64,000 nucleotides of DNA from Acidobacteriota bacterium (GTDB taxonomy: Bacteria > Acidobacteriota > Holophagae > Acanthopleuribacterales > Acanthopleuribacteraceae). Location: assembly GCA_020439745.1 (NCBI GenBank), contig JAGQSC010000050.1:186001-250000 (forward strand), read 5' to 3'. Made by a program: the position numbers and the translations under genes. Shown here piece by piece: positions 36,256-44,919 of the stretch (position 1 is its first letter; every line of letters starts with the position of its first letter). The notes beneath the pieces are model-generated. The model was not told where the DNA came from. It worked only from the letters and a program-made list of their open reading frames with translations, and ran no database searches.

Positions 36256-37389
36256 CTAGATACGTTTTTCCACCAATGTCTTCAGTCTTCGGCACGAGGG
36301 GCATCGCCACAGTAGCTCATCGGAATGATAGTCGCAAACACTGCAGTGGTATGGCCTTCCGAAACTCATCTTCTCACGAACCTCAGCCATATATTTTTTC
36401 AACGACTCAGCGGCGTCGGGAGATCGTCTGATCAGGCGCCAATAGCTTTGGTGAACCACTAACACTCTCGGGGCCCGAGAAAGGCAATCGTCGAGCCATT
36501 TTTGCGCCAAATCGAACTGCCCCACCGACATCGCCACTTCCGCGCAAACTCTCTCGCTGCGCCAGTCATCGGGATCGCTTTGTAGATCCAATTGCATCTG
36601 CTCCAGAAACCATTCAGCTCGGCCCAATTGAACGGCCACGCGCCCTCGTTCATCCACCCACTGCCACAACTGATCACGAAACACCGATTTGTGTTTGTCC
36701 AAATACTTCAGCGCCTTTTCAGGTTTTTCAGTGAGTCGGAAGAAGCTGGAAATGCCCAAATGCGCAGGTACGTTGTTAGGGTCATACTTCAATGCCTGCT
36801 CAAAGTATTCCTTTGCACCGGCGAGCTGATCATCTCGCAGGGCCAGCTCCGCGGCATGTACATACACCCACGCTATTTGGTCCCTGGTATCTCCATTGGA
36901 AGCTTTGGCATAGGCCTTGAGGTACTGTGCTGCATCATCCCAGCGATGTAGTTTGGTATACACATCCACACACTTATGGCAAATCCATTCATCCACAACT
37001 ACGGCTTTACGCGTGTGCTCCATGGCGTGAACGGCTCGCTCCAATAAACCCGATGCCAAGAAATCTGCTGCCAGTTCAGCATATAGATAGGCCTGCACGA
37101 CTGGGTCAAGTCCCTGACGGGTAAGCAAGCTCTCGTGCAACCTGATGGCCGTTTTCAAATCGCCGCGCTTACGCAACACGATGCCTAAAGCCAAACCGAT
37201 CCCCACATCGTGATCCGAGCGGTTGTAAAGCTCGCGCAAATCACCAATGGCCTCCTCTCCTTCCAACAGCTTGTGAAAGGTTTGTGCCAGCTTGATTTCA
37301 CGTGGTGCTCGATGGAGATTGCGACGGCTGAGCCAAAACCAAGATCCTCCAACAATCGCAATGGCTGCCGCTATGAGGCCATAGATCAT
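36256..37389 (-). CDS. lapB: Lipopolysaccharide assembly protein B (LapB/YciM)
   Basis: 377 residues. N-terminal membrane helix (about 3-19), about nine TPRs (35-330), and a C-terminal rubredoxin-like zinc ribbon (YHCSVCDYHSDELLWRCPSC), exactly the LapB plan (E. coli 389). In Enterobacteria LapB recruits LpxC to FtsH for degradation and coordinates LPS assembly. It is third in the kdsC-lapA-lapB run; its ATG overlaps the lapA stop by 4 bases. All four Cys ligands are present. Confidence 0.93.
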   Translation of the reverse strand: MIYGLIAAAIAIVGGSWFWLSRRNLHRAPREIKLAQTFHKLLEGEEAIGDLRELYNRSDHDVGIGLALGIVLRKRGDLKTAIRLHESLLTRQGLDPVVQAYLYAELAADFLASGLLERAVHAMEHTRKAVVVDEWICHKCVDVYTKLHRWDDAAQYLKAYAKASNGDTRDQIAWVYVHAAELALRDDQLAGAKEYFEQALKYDPNNVPAHLGISSFFRLTEKPEKALKYLDKHKSVFRDQLWQWVDERGRVAVQLGRAEWFLEQMQLDLQSDPDDWRSERVCAEVAMSVGQFDLAQKWLDDCLSRAPRVLVVHQSYWRLIRRSPDAAESLKKYMAEVREKMSFGRPYHCSVCDYHSDELLWRCPSCRRLKTLVEKRI

Positions 37390-37694
37390 GACGCGGGTTC
37401 ACCAGAGGTCAAACGCCTCAGTTCCTTCACTTCCCGCTCCAACTCAGCCAACCGAACCGCGCTTTTCTTGTTGATCTGCACCAAACGGGCACGATCCAAC
37501 AAAGCCACCAAAATCACGGCGGCAGCTCCGTAGGCCATGAACAAGAACATGACCACACCCAATGCGACGTCATCAAGACGCACCCAAGGCAGAAGAAGTT
37601 GAACATCTACTCGTTGGCCAATGGCAGAGATCGCACTCACCAAGACGCTGCCCAAAAACAATACTAAGACAATGATATTCAACCATTTACGCAT
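37386..37694 (-). CDS. lapA: LapA-domain membrane protein
   Basis: 102 residues from ATG 37694 with GAGG upstream; an eight-codon-longer form starting at TTG is possible. Two membrane helices lie at about 5-25 and 43-65, followed by a coiled-coil tail with AELEREVKELRRL. It matches LapA (YciS, DUF1049), the small partner encoded next to lapB. Its start overlaps the kdsC end by 8 bases, and its stop overlaps lapB by 4 bases. Confidence 0.85.
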   Translation of the reverse strand: MRKWLNIIVLVLFLGSVLVSAISAIGQRVDVQLLLPWVRLDDVALGVVMFLFMAYGAAAVILVALLDRARLVQINKKSAVRLAELEREVKELRRLTSGEPAS

Positions 37695-38229
37695 GCTTAA
37701 CCTCAAAGTGCTCCACAACTTTGGACCAAAGACCCTGTTGGCTCAAGATGTGCCCCAATACCCAACGCAGCACACCATAACCGCCCGCAACAGGTACTAC
37801 CACATCCGCTATTTCCCGTATTTCTATGGCCGCGTCCACCGGGCAGAATGAGCATCCGCAAAGGGTCATGGGGGCCATGTCTGGTAGGTCATCCCCCACA
37901 TACGCCACTTGACTTGCCTCTAGTGAAAGCTCATCGAGTATTTCTCTAAAGGCAGATTGCTTATCGAGACGGCCATTCTTGAGCACGTGGATCCCCAACT
38001 CGCTCGCTCTCTTGGCCACCGCCTGCGACGCCCTACCCGTAAGAATGGCCACCGGGAAACCCAGTTCTGATGCCGCCTTGATCGCAAGCCCGTCCTTAAT
38101 TGAAAAGAACTTGCCTTCAGCACCATCCATGACTAATACACGGCCATCAGTCATCACACCATCGACGTCCGTGATGACCGCTCGAATTTGGCGAAAATCA
38201 GGTAGCTGCATCGCATTCCCCCCTGGCAT
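37687..38229 (-). CDS. kdsC: 3-deoxy-D-manno-octulosonate 8-phosphate phosphatase KdsC
   Basis: 180 residues from ATG 38229 (AGGAG five bases upstream); another ATG at 38211 with GGGGGG upstream is nearly as good. HAD superfamily type C0: catalytic ITDVDGVMTDG near the N-terminus, TGRAS loop, conserved Lys in KNGRLDK, and GDDLPDM. It dephosphorylates Kdo-8-P in LPS core synthesis. It is the first gene of the lapA-lapB set. kdsA, kdsB and kdsD are not in the window. Confidence 0.93.
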   Translation of the reverse strand: MPGGNAMQLPDFRQIRAVITDVDGVMTDGRVLVMDGAEGKFFSIKDGLAIKAASELGFPVAILTGRASQAVAKRASELGIHVLKNGRLDKQSAFREILDELSLEASQVAYVGDDLPDMAPMTLCGCSFCPVDAAIEIREIADVVVPVAGGYGVLRWVLGHILSQQGLWSKVVEHFEVKHA

Positions 38230-38309
38230 AGTTGCTCCTATTCTGGAAGACAGCCAACTAATTGGCAAGCATGGTTGCAATTACGGCTACAATGGCGCGC
38301 GGAGACGAC

Positions 38310-40190
38310 GTGAAGAAGAACAAGCAAACAAATACCAAGCCACCGGAGCCGGTTTTTCCCAAAACTTTGTGGTTGGTCGTGGCACTTGCTGCATTGTTGA
38401 GAATTGGATATTGGCTAGAGATTCGGACGCAACCCGATTATGCAGCACCGTGGATTGATGCTGCCTACCACGATGTTTGGGCACGTCAGATCGCATTTGG
38501 CGAATTGGTCCTTCCAGAAGGTATCAATGATCCCCACATTGATCGTTATCCCTATTTCCGACCTCCAGGTTATCCCTTCTTCCTGGCTGCCATATACAAA
38601 GTCACTGGTGGTCACTATGATGCGCCCCGGATCGTTCAATTCTTGTTGGGATTGCTCAATATTTTCTTGGTTTTTATGCTGGTCCAACGGTTCGCCAACA
38701 GAAGGGCCGCTCTTTTCGCCGCTGCATGGTGTGGGCTGTACCCCATCAGCATCTATTTCGAAGGTGAGTTGTTGGCGGCGGCACCTCTCGCCACTGGGAT
38801 TCTCCTGGTCATCTGGGCACATGAGCAGATGCGCCAAAACTGGAATATTCGAATGGCCTGGCTTTCCGGTGTGGGACTGGGTCTGCTGTGTCTATTCCGC
38901 CCAAATTTTTTGCTTATGGTGCCGCCTCTCGCTTTATGGCTCGCCTGGAGCCATCGTCGAAATAGAACGCATCTCTGGTTGATGACACAGTGGGCGATTG
39001 GATTGTTTTTAGCCATCGTTCCTTGCACCTTGCGCAACCTCATCAAGACGGACGATCTGGTGTTGATCTCAAGCAATGGCGGGATCAATCTGTACATAGG
39101 CAATCATCATCAGGCAGACGGATTTTCGGCCACTATTCAAGACCTGGGTGCCATATCCGGACTGAATGGCTGGACGTCCTTTGATTTCCCCGCCCTGATG
39201 GATGGTGTCTCCAAGCGGCAAGGTCGGCCGATGAAAGCCTCTGAAGTTTCTCGCCACTTTTCAAGTTTGGCTTGGGATGAAATGACCCGTTATCCAGGTA
39301 TCACTTTGAAACGCTTCATCAAAAAGGCGCTGCATTTCTGGAACGCTAAGGAGATATCCAACAACAAGGAGGTAAGTGTTGCTGTTGACCAATCTTGGGC
39401 TCTGACTTGGTTGCCTGGATTTGGATTGCTGTTTGTATGTGCTGCACTCGGGTTTGCCGTTCTTCAAGAAAAACAGCGCGTGCTTCAAATCGTCTTATGG
39501 TTGGCCGTGAGCTTTGTTTCCTATCTGCCCTTTTTCGTAACCGGTCGCTTCCGCGCGCCCCTGCTACCCCTATTGGCAATGCTAGCTGGAATGGGCGTAG
39601 ATGCCGTTGTGGCGCGTCAACTTAAATGGAGGGCCGCGTTGGTTGGCGTTCTCGCTGCGATGGTGACCGTGACAACCGCGTTCCAATACTCACCGGACAC
39701 TGCGGTTTGGCACTACCATCAGGGTATTTCTCATGAAACTCAAGGCCGAGACGATTTGGCGCGTCAATCCTACCTAAAGGCACTGGATGCCAATCCGACG
39801 TTTGTCGATGCGGCCTTGAAGTTAGGCAATTTGGCTTATCGACTGGGAGACGAGGCACATGCCTATCAATATTGGAAACGGGCTGTGGACCATCGTCCCC
39901 AAGCCGAGTCACTCAACAATCTGGCTTGGCTCTTGGCAACCACTCACGATCAACAACGAAGGAATCCTAACCAAGCTATCGATTACGCGTCGCGCGCCGT
40001 GGCAATGACCGGCCGACAAGATAGTGGAAAACTAGACACCCTGGCAGAGGCCTACTTTTCCGCGGGACAACGAAACGAGGCAAAGGCGATTTGGCTTGAG
40101 GCCATTCGTTGCGCTGAAGGCAATGGGAATCAGGAAGAGGCGCATCATATGAAACGACGACTGGACGAACTGGGGCTGACGCCGCGCTAA
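38310..40190 (+). CDS. GT39/ArnT-like glycosyltransferase with C-terminal TPRs
   Basis: 626 residues from a GTG with GGAG five bases upstream; other in-frame starts (38262 TTG, 38271 and 38292 ATG) have poorer sites. It is a GT-C enzyme with about ten membrane helices. The first loop has a conserved acidic region (DAAYHDVWA) and FRPPGYPFF typical of the PMT/ArnT group, which use lipid-linked sugars. After the last helix at about residue 470, four TPR-like units (HYHQGISHETQG, AALKLGNLAYRLG, AIDYASRAVAM) form a soluble tail. The acceptor is unknown. It overlaps xer by 4 bases at the 3' end. Confidence 0.88.
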   Translation: MKKNKQTNTKPPEPVFPKTLWLVVALAALLRIGYWLEIRTQPDYAAPWIDAAYHDVWARQIAFGELVLPEGINDPHIDRYPYFRPPGYPFFLAAIYKVTGGHYDAPRIVQFLLGLLNIFLVFMLVQRFANRRAALFAAAWCGLYPISIYFEGELLAAAPLATGILLVIWAHEQMRQNWNIRMAWLSGVGLGLLCLFRPNFLLMVPPLALWLAWSHRRNRTHLWLMTQWAIGLFLAIVPCTLRNLIKTDDLVLISSNGGINLYIGNHHQADGFSATIQDLGAISGLNGWTSFDFPALMDGVSKRQGRPMKASEVSRHFSSLAWDEMTRYPGITLKRFIKKALHFWNAKEISNNKEVSVAVDQSWALTWLPGFGLLFVCAALGFAVLQEKQRVLQIVLWLAVSFVSYLPFFVTGRFRAPLLPLLAMLAGMGVDAVVARQLKWRAALVGVLAAMVTVTTAFQYSPDTAVWHYHQGISHETQGRDDLARQSYLKALDANPTFVDAALKLGNLAYRLGDEAHAYQYWKRAVDHRPQAESLNNLAWLLATTHDQQRRNPNQAIDYASRAVAMTGRQDSGKLDTLAEAYFSAGQRNEAKAIWLEAIRCAEGNGNQEEAHHMKRRLDELGLTPR

Positions 40191-41062
40191 GCCCGTGGAT
40201 GACTTTCATCATAGATCTTCATGAGGTAGTCCAAATTGAGGTGTGTGTATTTTTGGGTGGTCGAAAGTGAGGCATGCCCCAAAAGCTCCTGAATCGCCCT
40301 AATATCAGCACCTGACTCCAACAGATGCGTGGCGAAGGAATGCCTTAACGTATGAGGGCTAACGTGATAATCCAGCTCTAACTGTGCCAGAGCGGCCATT
40401 ACTTCACGCCGAATTCCACGCACACTCAATCTGCGTCCAAACTTGTTCAACCACAAAGCTTCAGTCTGGAGCTGTACTTGACGTTGCTTTTCCCTTCGGG
40501 CATCCAGATATCGACGCAAATGGGGTTCCGTAGCCTTGCCAATAGGCACCACGCGAACTTTCTTACCTTTGCCCATCACTCGAACCGTGAGATCCGACAG
40601 ATTCAGGTCCGAGACATCAAGTCCGGCGCTCTCAGAGATTCGGATACCGGTCGCATAGAACAGGCGTAGGATGGTGTGCCTGCGAATGTGAGCGAAATCA
40701 CCGTTTACCACTTCCTTCATCAACCCCATAACATCGTCAATTGTCATGAAACTGGGAAGCCGTTGTTCTGTACGCGGCGCTTCCAAATTCAAAGCGGGAT
40801 TACTCGGCATGAGGTCATGTTGTTTGAGATAACGAAAAAAAGAACGCAAACAGCTGATTCTTCGACTGAGGCTGGCTGCATTGAGATCACGACACTGCGT
40901 GAGGTAGGCATAGAGAACATCTTCAGTGACCACTTGGAGCGTGACATGCCGCGCCTCGAGCCAACTGTGAAAATGGCTCAGGTCATTGTGGTAAGCGCGC
41001 AACGTGTGAACAGAAAGACGCCTTTCCACACTCAGAACTTGCAAAAACTGCTCCATCCACAT
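40187..41062 (-). CDS. xerC: Tyrosine recombinase XerC/XerD
   Basis: 291 residues. N-terminal SAM-like domain (FLQVLSVERRLSVHTL), then the catalytic domain with Arg in ATGIRISE, HxxR in HTLRHSFATHLL, the second His in LGHASLSTTQKYTHL with the catalytic Tyr at its YTH. The C-terminus ends in HPRA as in E. coli XerC/XerD. It resolves chromosome dimers at dif. It seems a housekeeping Xer rather than a phage integrase, as no mobile genes or att repeats lie near. Choice of C over D is based on the C-terminal resemblance only. Confidence 0.9.
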   Translation of the reverse strand: MWMEQFLQVLSVERRLSVHTLRAYHNDLSHFHSWLEARHVTLQVVTEDVLYAYLTQCRDLNAASLSRRISCLRSFFRYLKQHDLMPSNPALNLEAPRTEQRLPSFMTIDDVMGLMKEVVNGDFAHIRRHTILRLFYATGIRISESAGLDVSDLNLSDLTVRVMGKGKKVRVVPIGKATEPHLRRYLDARREKQRQVQLQTEALWLNKFGRRLSVRGIRREVMAALAQLELDYHVSPHTLRHSFATHLLESGADIRAIQELLGHASLSTTQKYTHLNLDYLMKIYDESHPRA

Positions 41063-41163
41063 CACCAGAAACCAACCTGTCCGGAATAATCTCCCTTAGA
41101 ATCGTATTAACTAAGCATAGTCCTTGACTCTTCACAGAGCAAAACATCACGAAAGGAAATCTG

Positions 41164-42213
41164 ATGAGCTTGAACCGAATCATGATGATCTGCATTTTGG
41201 CCTGCGCCAGGATCCATGCCGAAACAGAATTGTTTTTCCCCTGGGTCACCAACAACAGCCAATTTGAAGGCCTGGTCATCGTCAATAACCTCAATGATCA
41301 GAGCGTGACCGTAACCATGACGGCTCGACGCGCCAACGGTGACAACGATACCGCGGTAAGAACCATTCCGGCATTCGAGCAATTGGTAGAGGGCACCGAC
41401 ACGCTATTCAATAGTCTGGGTTCTGGCCCTGGTTTTGCCATTCAATTGACCAGCTCAGCCGATCAATTGACCGCGGCATTTGTGATTCGGGGTACGTTTT
41501 CGGCATCTGGTTCATCGCCCGCCCAAGCCAATGTCGCCACTCGCTCTGAAGGTTCAAACATCCTCATGTTTAGTTATCTCCCTGTGCCGCCTGAAGGTGG
41601 GGACTCAGCTCCCGTTGTGTTGAACTTAGGTGGCGTCACAGCCGACGTAACCTTTCACGGTTACCAGAATGGTCAAAAAATCGGAACTTTTTCGATTTTG
41701 GTCGACCCGCTTCAGCCCTATGCCAATGTCACGTCAGCCATGTTTCCGGGCGTAAGTGGTGATGTCTACGTGGTAGCCGAAAGTGACTTTCCCATGTTGG
41801 GCATGGCGTTTATTTTTAATGCGGAAACCGAACCTTCCATGGCCAATGCGGTTCCATTTGGATTCGTGCCTGAACCTATGACAGCTGCAATGGTTTCGTT
41901 TTCCATGGACGTACAACCCATTTTCAGCGCCAGTTGCGCCTTGAGTAGCTGCCACTCCGGTAGCACACCGGAGGCCGGTTTGAATTTGAGCGCAAATTCG
42001 GCGTTTGGCGAAATCGTCAACGTGAAGTCTGCCCAATCACCCTTGGATCTGGTGGAACCCGGTCAGCCTGAGAACAGCTATCTTTACTTGAAAATTGACG
42101 ACAATCCCACCAACAACAGTCAATCGCGTATGCCGCGAAATCGACCACCTCTGGACGATAGCCAGATTGCCATCATCGAAGCATGGATTCGCGAGGGGGC
42201 GATGAACAATTAA
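41164..42213 (+). CDS. Secreted protein with C-terminal C-X4-C-H module
   Basis: 349 residues. The signal peptide is about 1-18. Mature N-terminal part, about 20-235: beta-rich, opens with LFFPWVTNNSQFEGLVIVNN, which looks like an immunoglobulin-type fold. C-terminal part, about 240-349: CALSSCHSGS, then LNLSANSAF, VEPGQPENSYLYLKI, MPRNRPPLDDSQIAIIEAW. This layout is seen in the heme-like PSCyt1/cytochrome-type modules of secreted proteins, but the Cys spacing is C-X4-C-H, not the normal C-X2-C-H. GAAAGGAAA precedes ATG. A strong hairpin follows the stop (42223-42247). Confidence 0.75.
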   Translation: MSLNRIMMICILACARIHAETELFFPWVTNNSQFEGLVIVNNLNDQSVTVTMTARRANGDNDTAVRTIPAFEQLVEGTDTLFNSLGSGPGFAIQLTSSADQLTAAFVIRGTFSASGSSPAQANVATRSEGSNILMFSYLPVPPEGGDSAPVVLNLGGVTADVTFHGYQNGQKIGTFSILVDPLQPYANVTSAMFPGVSGDVYVVAESDFPMLGMAFIFNAETEPSMANAVPFGFVPEPMTAAMVSFSMDVQPIFSASCALSSCHSGSTPEAGLNLSANSAFGEIVNVKSAQSPLDLVEPGQPENSYLYLKIDDNPTNNSQSRMPRNRPPLDDSQIAIIEAWIREGAMNN

Positions 42214-42222
42214 CTGGGTTGA

Positions 42223-42247
42223 GGCCGGTGGGCCATACCCACCGGCC
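42223..42247. terminator. Hairpin between convergent genes
   Basis: Perfect 10-bp stem (42223-42232 with 42238-42247) and a 5-nt loop, CCATA. There is no U-tract after it on either strand, so it may be a bidirectional structural terminator. The loop resembles that of the hairpin at 51107-51130. Confidence 0.55.
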
Positions 42248-42358
42248 AGGGACGCCACAGGACGAGGAGGTTGCTCGTGGTGTCAATCCGACAGAACGCG
42301 GCGGTTCCAGCTCTCGTGTTTCGTACAGGCCAAACGACCGAAATTGCTGGAGTCACGT

Positions 42359-44464
42359 CTAACGAGCCCCCAACATGGCCCTTAACGCGGCTATTTCAGC
42401 TTTCAATGCCGTTATTTCGGCGTCCTGTTCCTGAACTGCTTTCACCAGTGGAACCACAAACTCGGCATATCTCAGGCCGTAGGGCGTGGAAGCGTTGGTG
42501 GGTGTATCAACCCCACTGAATTCATAGCTGAGCGTTTTTGCGGCGGCTTCAACTTCTTGTGCTATGAAGCCCGTGTGGCGTACATGATCATTCTCAACGG
42601 TTTTGATTGGAGCGCGTTTTCCGGCAAGAAACTGGTGCGTGGCAGCACGATCCAAATGATAGGTCACAGGTCGCAGGGCGCGGATGAAATCCATGCCAGG
42701 GACATCTTCTTTGACATCGGTTTTGAATCGTCCGTCCGAGAAAGCAGTCCAAGCCACCTGCCCACCAATGCTGTTGACGCCACTGTCGCCCAGCCGCACC
42801 TGATTGCTGGCCGTCACCGTGGCGACATCGCCAATGGCGACTGAATTGGAGTAGCTACCATCCATGACATCAGCACCGCGACCAATGATGGTGTTGTAGG
42901 ATCCCGAAGTCACTGCATCGCCTGCCCGAAACCCAAGGGCCGTATTATTGCTTGCTTGATTGTTCAGCAGCGCTTCAAATCCCATCGCAGTGTTGTTGAT
43001 TTGTGTTGTGATCGATTTCAGGGAACTGGCACCGATCGCAGTATTTCCAGCACCGCCAGTCAAGTTCAACATCGCTTCGGCGCCGACCGCTGTTGTGTCA
43101 TCTGCAGAGGAATTGAATGCGGCCTTGTAGCCAACCGCAGTGGCGCGGGAACCGGTATTATTGTAAAGCGCATCATCCCCAACACCCGTGTTGTATGAAC
43201 CGATTTGATTGGTGAATAACGAAGATGTCCCAAACGCCGCATTCGAAACGCCCGACGTATTGTTCTGCATGGATGAACGTCCCACCGCACAATTGCTGCT
43301 CGCAGTGTTCTTACTCAAGGCATAACGCCCCACGGCCGTATTGCTTGAGCCGGTAAGGTTGAAATCCATGGCACCGGCGCCCACTGCTGTATTGTCGGTT
43401 CCCGTCGTATTACTTAACAAAGCGAACACGCCAACTGCAGTATTGTTGTCGGCTGTGTTGTCTGAAAGTGCCGACTTTCCAACGGCCGTGTTGTAGTTAC
43501 CGGTCGATCCATCACGCAGCGCTGACCATCCCACCGCGGTGTTATCAAAGCCGGTGGCATTGTCTCGCAATGAATGGGTACCCACCGCTGTGTTCGAATT
43601 GCCCGCAGTGCGATATAACATACTTGAAGAACCCACAGACACATTCTCGGTACCCGTCGCATTTGAGCCCAATGCCGAGGTTCCGACTGCTGTATTTTTG
43701 TCTGCGGTATTGTTGACAAGCGCGCCTTGGCCGATGGCCGTATTCATGCTTCCTCCTGACCCGAAGCCCATAGCTCCCCAACCAAGAGCCGTATTTTGCT
43801 GGCCGCTTGTATTGCTCATTAGTGCCTCGTAACCCAGAGCCGTATTGAAGTTGGCACCATCGTCCATGGCACCCGCACTCACTCCGACAAAGGTGGAACT
43901 GACACCGCTTACGGTGTTTAGGCGACCACCGACCCAATCACCGGAACTGTTGACGACGGTTCCCACACCCGAAATCGAGTAACTCGTCCCAGTCACATCA
44001 AGCGTGGACAGGTTGCCCACCAAAAAATGAGCTACCTGCGCCAGATACGATGCATCCACGCCAACCATACGGGCACTCAGCTTTGAGGTGAGTTCCGAGA
44101 TATCAGGACCCAGCCGAATTCCGTCTCGACGAGGAAACACTTCCAGCGGTCCCCACTCGCTGCCATCTGTGCCCCAGCCCGCGACCCACACAGAGCTGCG
44201 TCGTGTCACATCGTCGGGCAATGGCATGCCTGAAGCACCTAATACCAAAACCGACTTGTCTTGTATCCACCACAATTTCTCGCCAGGTTCGGAGAAAATA
44301 GGCTCACCACCCGGATAAGGCAGATAAGCTATTTCAAACCAGACATCTTCGCCGGGGAAACCGTTGGGATCGACGTCAAGAACCATTACCTGCGGACCGG
44401 TGGCCTGCAGCGCGTTGTATTCACTTGGCTCGTTGAGCCAGCACATCATAGCCATCAGGAACAT
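42359..44464 (-). CDS. Secreted repeat protein with C-terminal peptidase S74 domain
   Basis: 701 residues from ATG 44464, with GGAGG five bases upstream. A short hydrophobic start (about 1-13) is followed by a nonrepetitive region (about 14-190), then about 18 head-type repeats of around 23 residues with NTAVG and the pattern ALxxNTTG (about 190-560), and the C-terminal S74 chaperone, with the SDGRFK Ser-Lys motif and TGFIAQEVEA. In phage tail fibres and MyRF the S74 domain trimerises the chain and then cuts itself off. No phage genes surround it. Repeat polymorphism is visible at the protein level only. Probably a surface-exposed trimeric fibre. Confidence 0.9.
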   Translation of the reverse strand: MFLMAMMCWLNEPSEYNALQATGPQVMVLDVDPNGFPGEDVWFEIAYLPYPGGEPIFSEPGEKLWWIQDKSVLVLGASGMPLPDDVTRRSSVWVAGWGTDGSEWGPLEVFPRRDGIRLGPDISELTSKLSARMVGVDASYLAQVAHFLVGNLSTLDVTGTSYSISGVGTVVNSSGDWVGGRLNTVSGVSSTFVGVSAGAMDDGANFNTALGYEALMSNTSGQQNTALGWGAMGFGSGGSMNTAIGQGALVNNTADKNTAVGTSALGSNATGTENVSVGSSSMLYRTAGNSNTAVGTHSLRDNATGFDNTAVGWSALRDGSTGNYNTAVGKSALSDNTADNNTAVGVFALLSNTTGTDNTAVGAGAMDFNLTGSSNTAVGRYALSKNTASSNCAVGRSSMQNNTSGVSNAAFGTSSLFTNQIGSYNTGVGDDALYNNTGSRATAVGYKAAFNSSADDTTAVGAEAMLNLTGGAGNTAIGASSLKSITTQINNTAMGFEALLNNQASNNTALGFRAGDAVTSGSYNTIIGRGADVMDGSYSNSVAIGDVATVTASNQVRLGDSGVNSIGGQVAWTAFSDGRFKTDVKEDVPGMDFIRALRPVTYHLDRAATHQFLAGKRAPIKTVENDHVRHTGFIAQEVEAAAKTLSYEFSGVDTPTNASTPYGLRYAEFVVPLVKAVQEQDAEITALKAEIAALRAMLGAR

Positions 44465-44568
44465 AGCAACCTCCAAAGTTCCAAGCTATGAAGAGACGCG
44501 ATATTCAACGCGTTCAGGGGACATCTAAATGCAAAAGAGTGATTCAGTCTGCCAATGACGAAGTCGGA

Positions 44569-44919
44569 TTAGGACGCCTGCAGAGAACGCTGTATTTTTT
44601 TGGAGAGCTTCTGCACGACTAACGCGTAAGATGCGTGTGCCAATTCTTGAATTTGGGAATCAGAAAAGCCGCATGTTCCCAATTGAATCTGGACCCAATG
44701 AGCACGAGCCAAGTAAGGGGCGGGAATCACGCCTGGTACTTGGGTAAGATCATGGAAGAGCACCGGATCCACCTTAATCGAGACGTTGCCTGCCGCTGCA
44801 TCTCCCATCACGGCGAACATCTTGCCACCCACCTTGAAAACCAAATGGTCCTCCCACAGGATTTCCTCTGTGTGACCTTTCAATTGGCGGCAATGATGGG
44901 CAAATTCGTCAAACGTCAC
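44569..44919 (-). CDS. MmcQ/YjbR family protein
   Basis: 116 residues, typical length. Family features: EILWEDHLVFKVGGKMFAV, SIKVDP and the C-terminal helix SYALVVQKLSKK. It has a cysteine-free DNA-binding-like alpha/beta fold related to the CyaY surface; the role is unknown. Its start overlaps the thioesterase stop by 4 bases (ATGA). It follows FecR-lipoprotein and thioesterase genes in one operon. Confidence 0.85.
   Translation of the reverse strand: MTFDEFAHHCRQLKGHTEEILWEDHLVFKVGGKMFAVMGDAAAGNVSIKVDPVLFHDLTQVPGVIPAPYLARAHWVQIQLGTCGFSDSQIQELAHASYALVVQKLSKKIQRSLQAS

Noticed and set aside
40187-41062. Xer protein as an integrase of a mobile element
   Set aside because: The C-terminus and length are of the housekeeping Xer type. 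There are no tRNA, att repeats or cargo genes nearby.
42359-44464. The repetitive stretch as a CRISPR array or satellite
   Set aside because: Repetition is at the protein level (about 23 codons) within one open frame and the DNA units are not identical. No spacers.
42359-44464. Prophage remnant because of the S74 domain
   Set aside because: No capsid, tail, terminase or lysis genes in the neighbourhood; S74 domains also occur in bacterial surface proteins.
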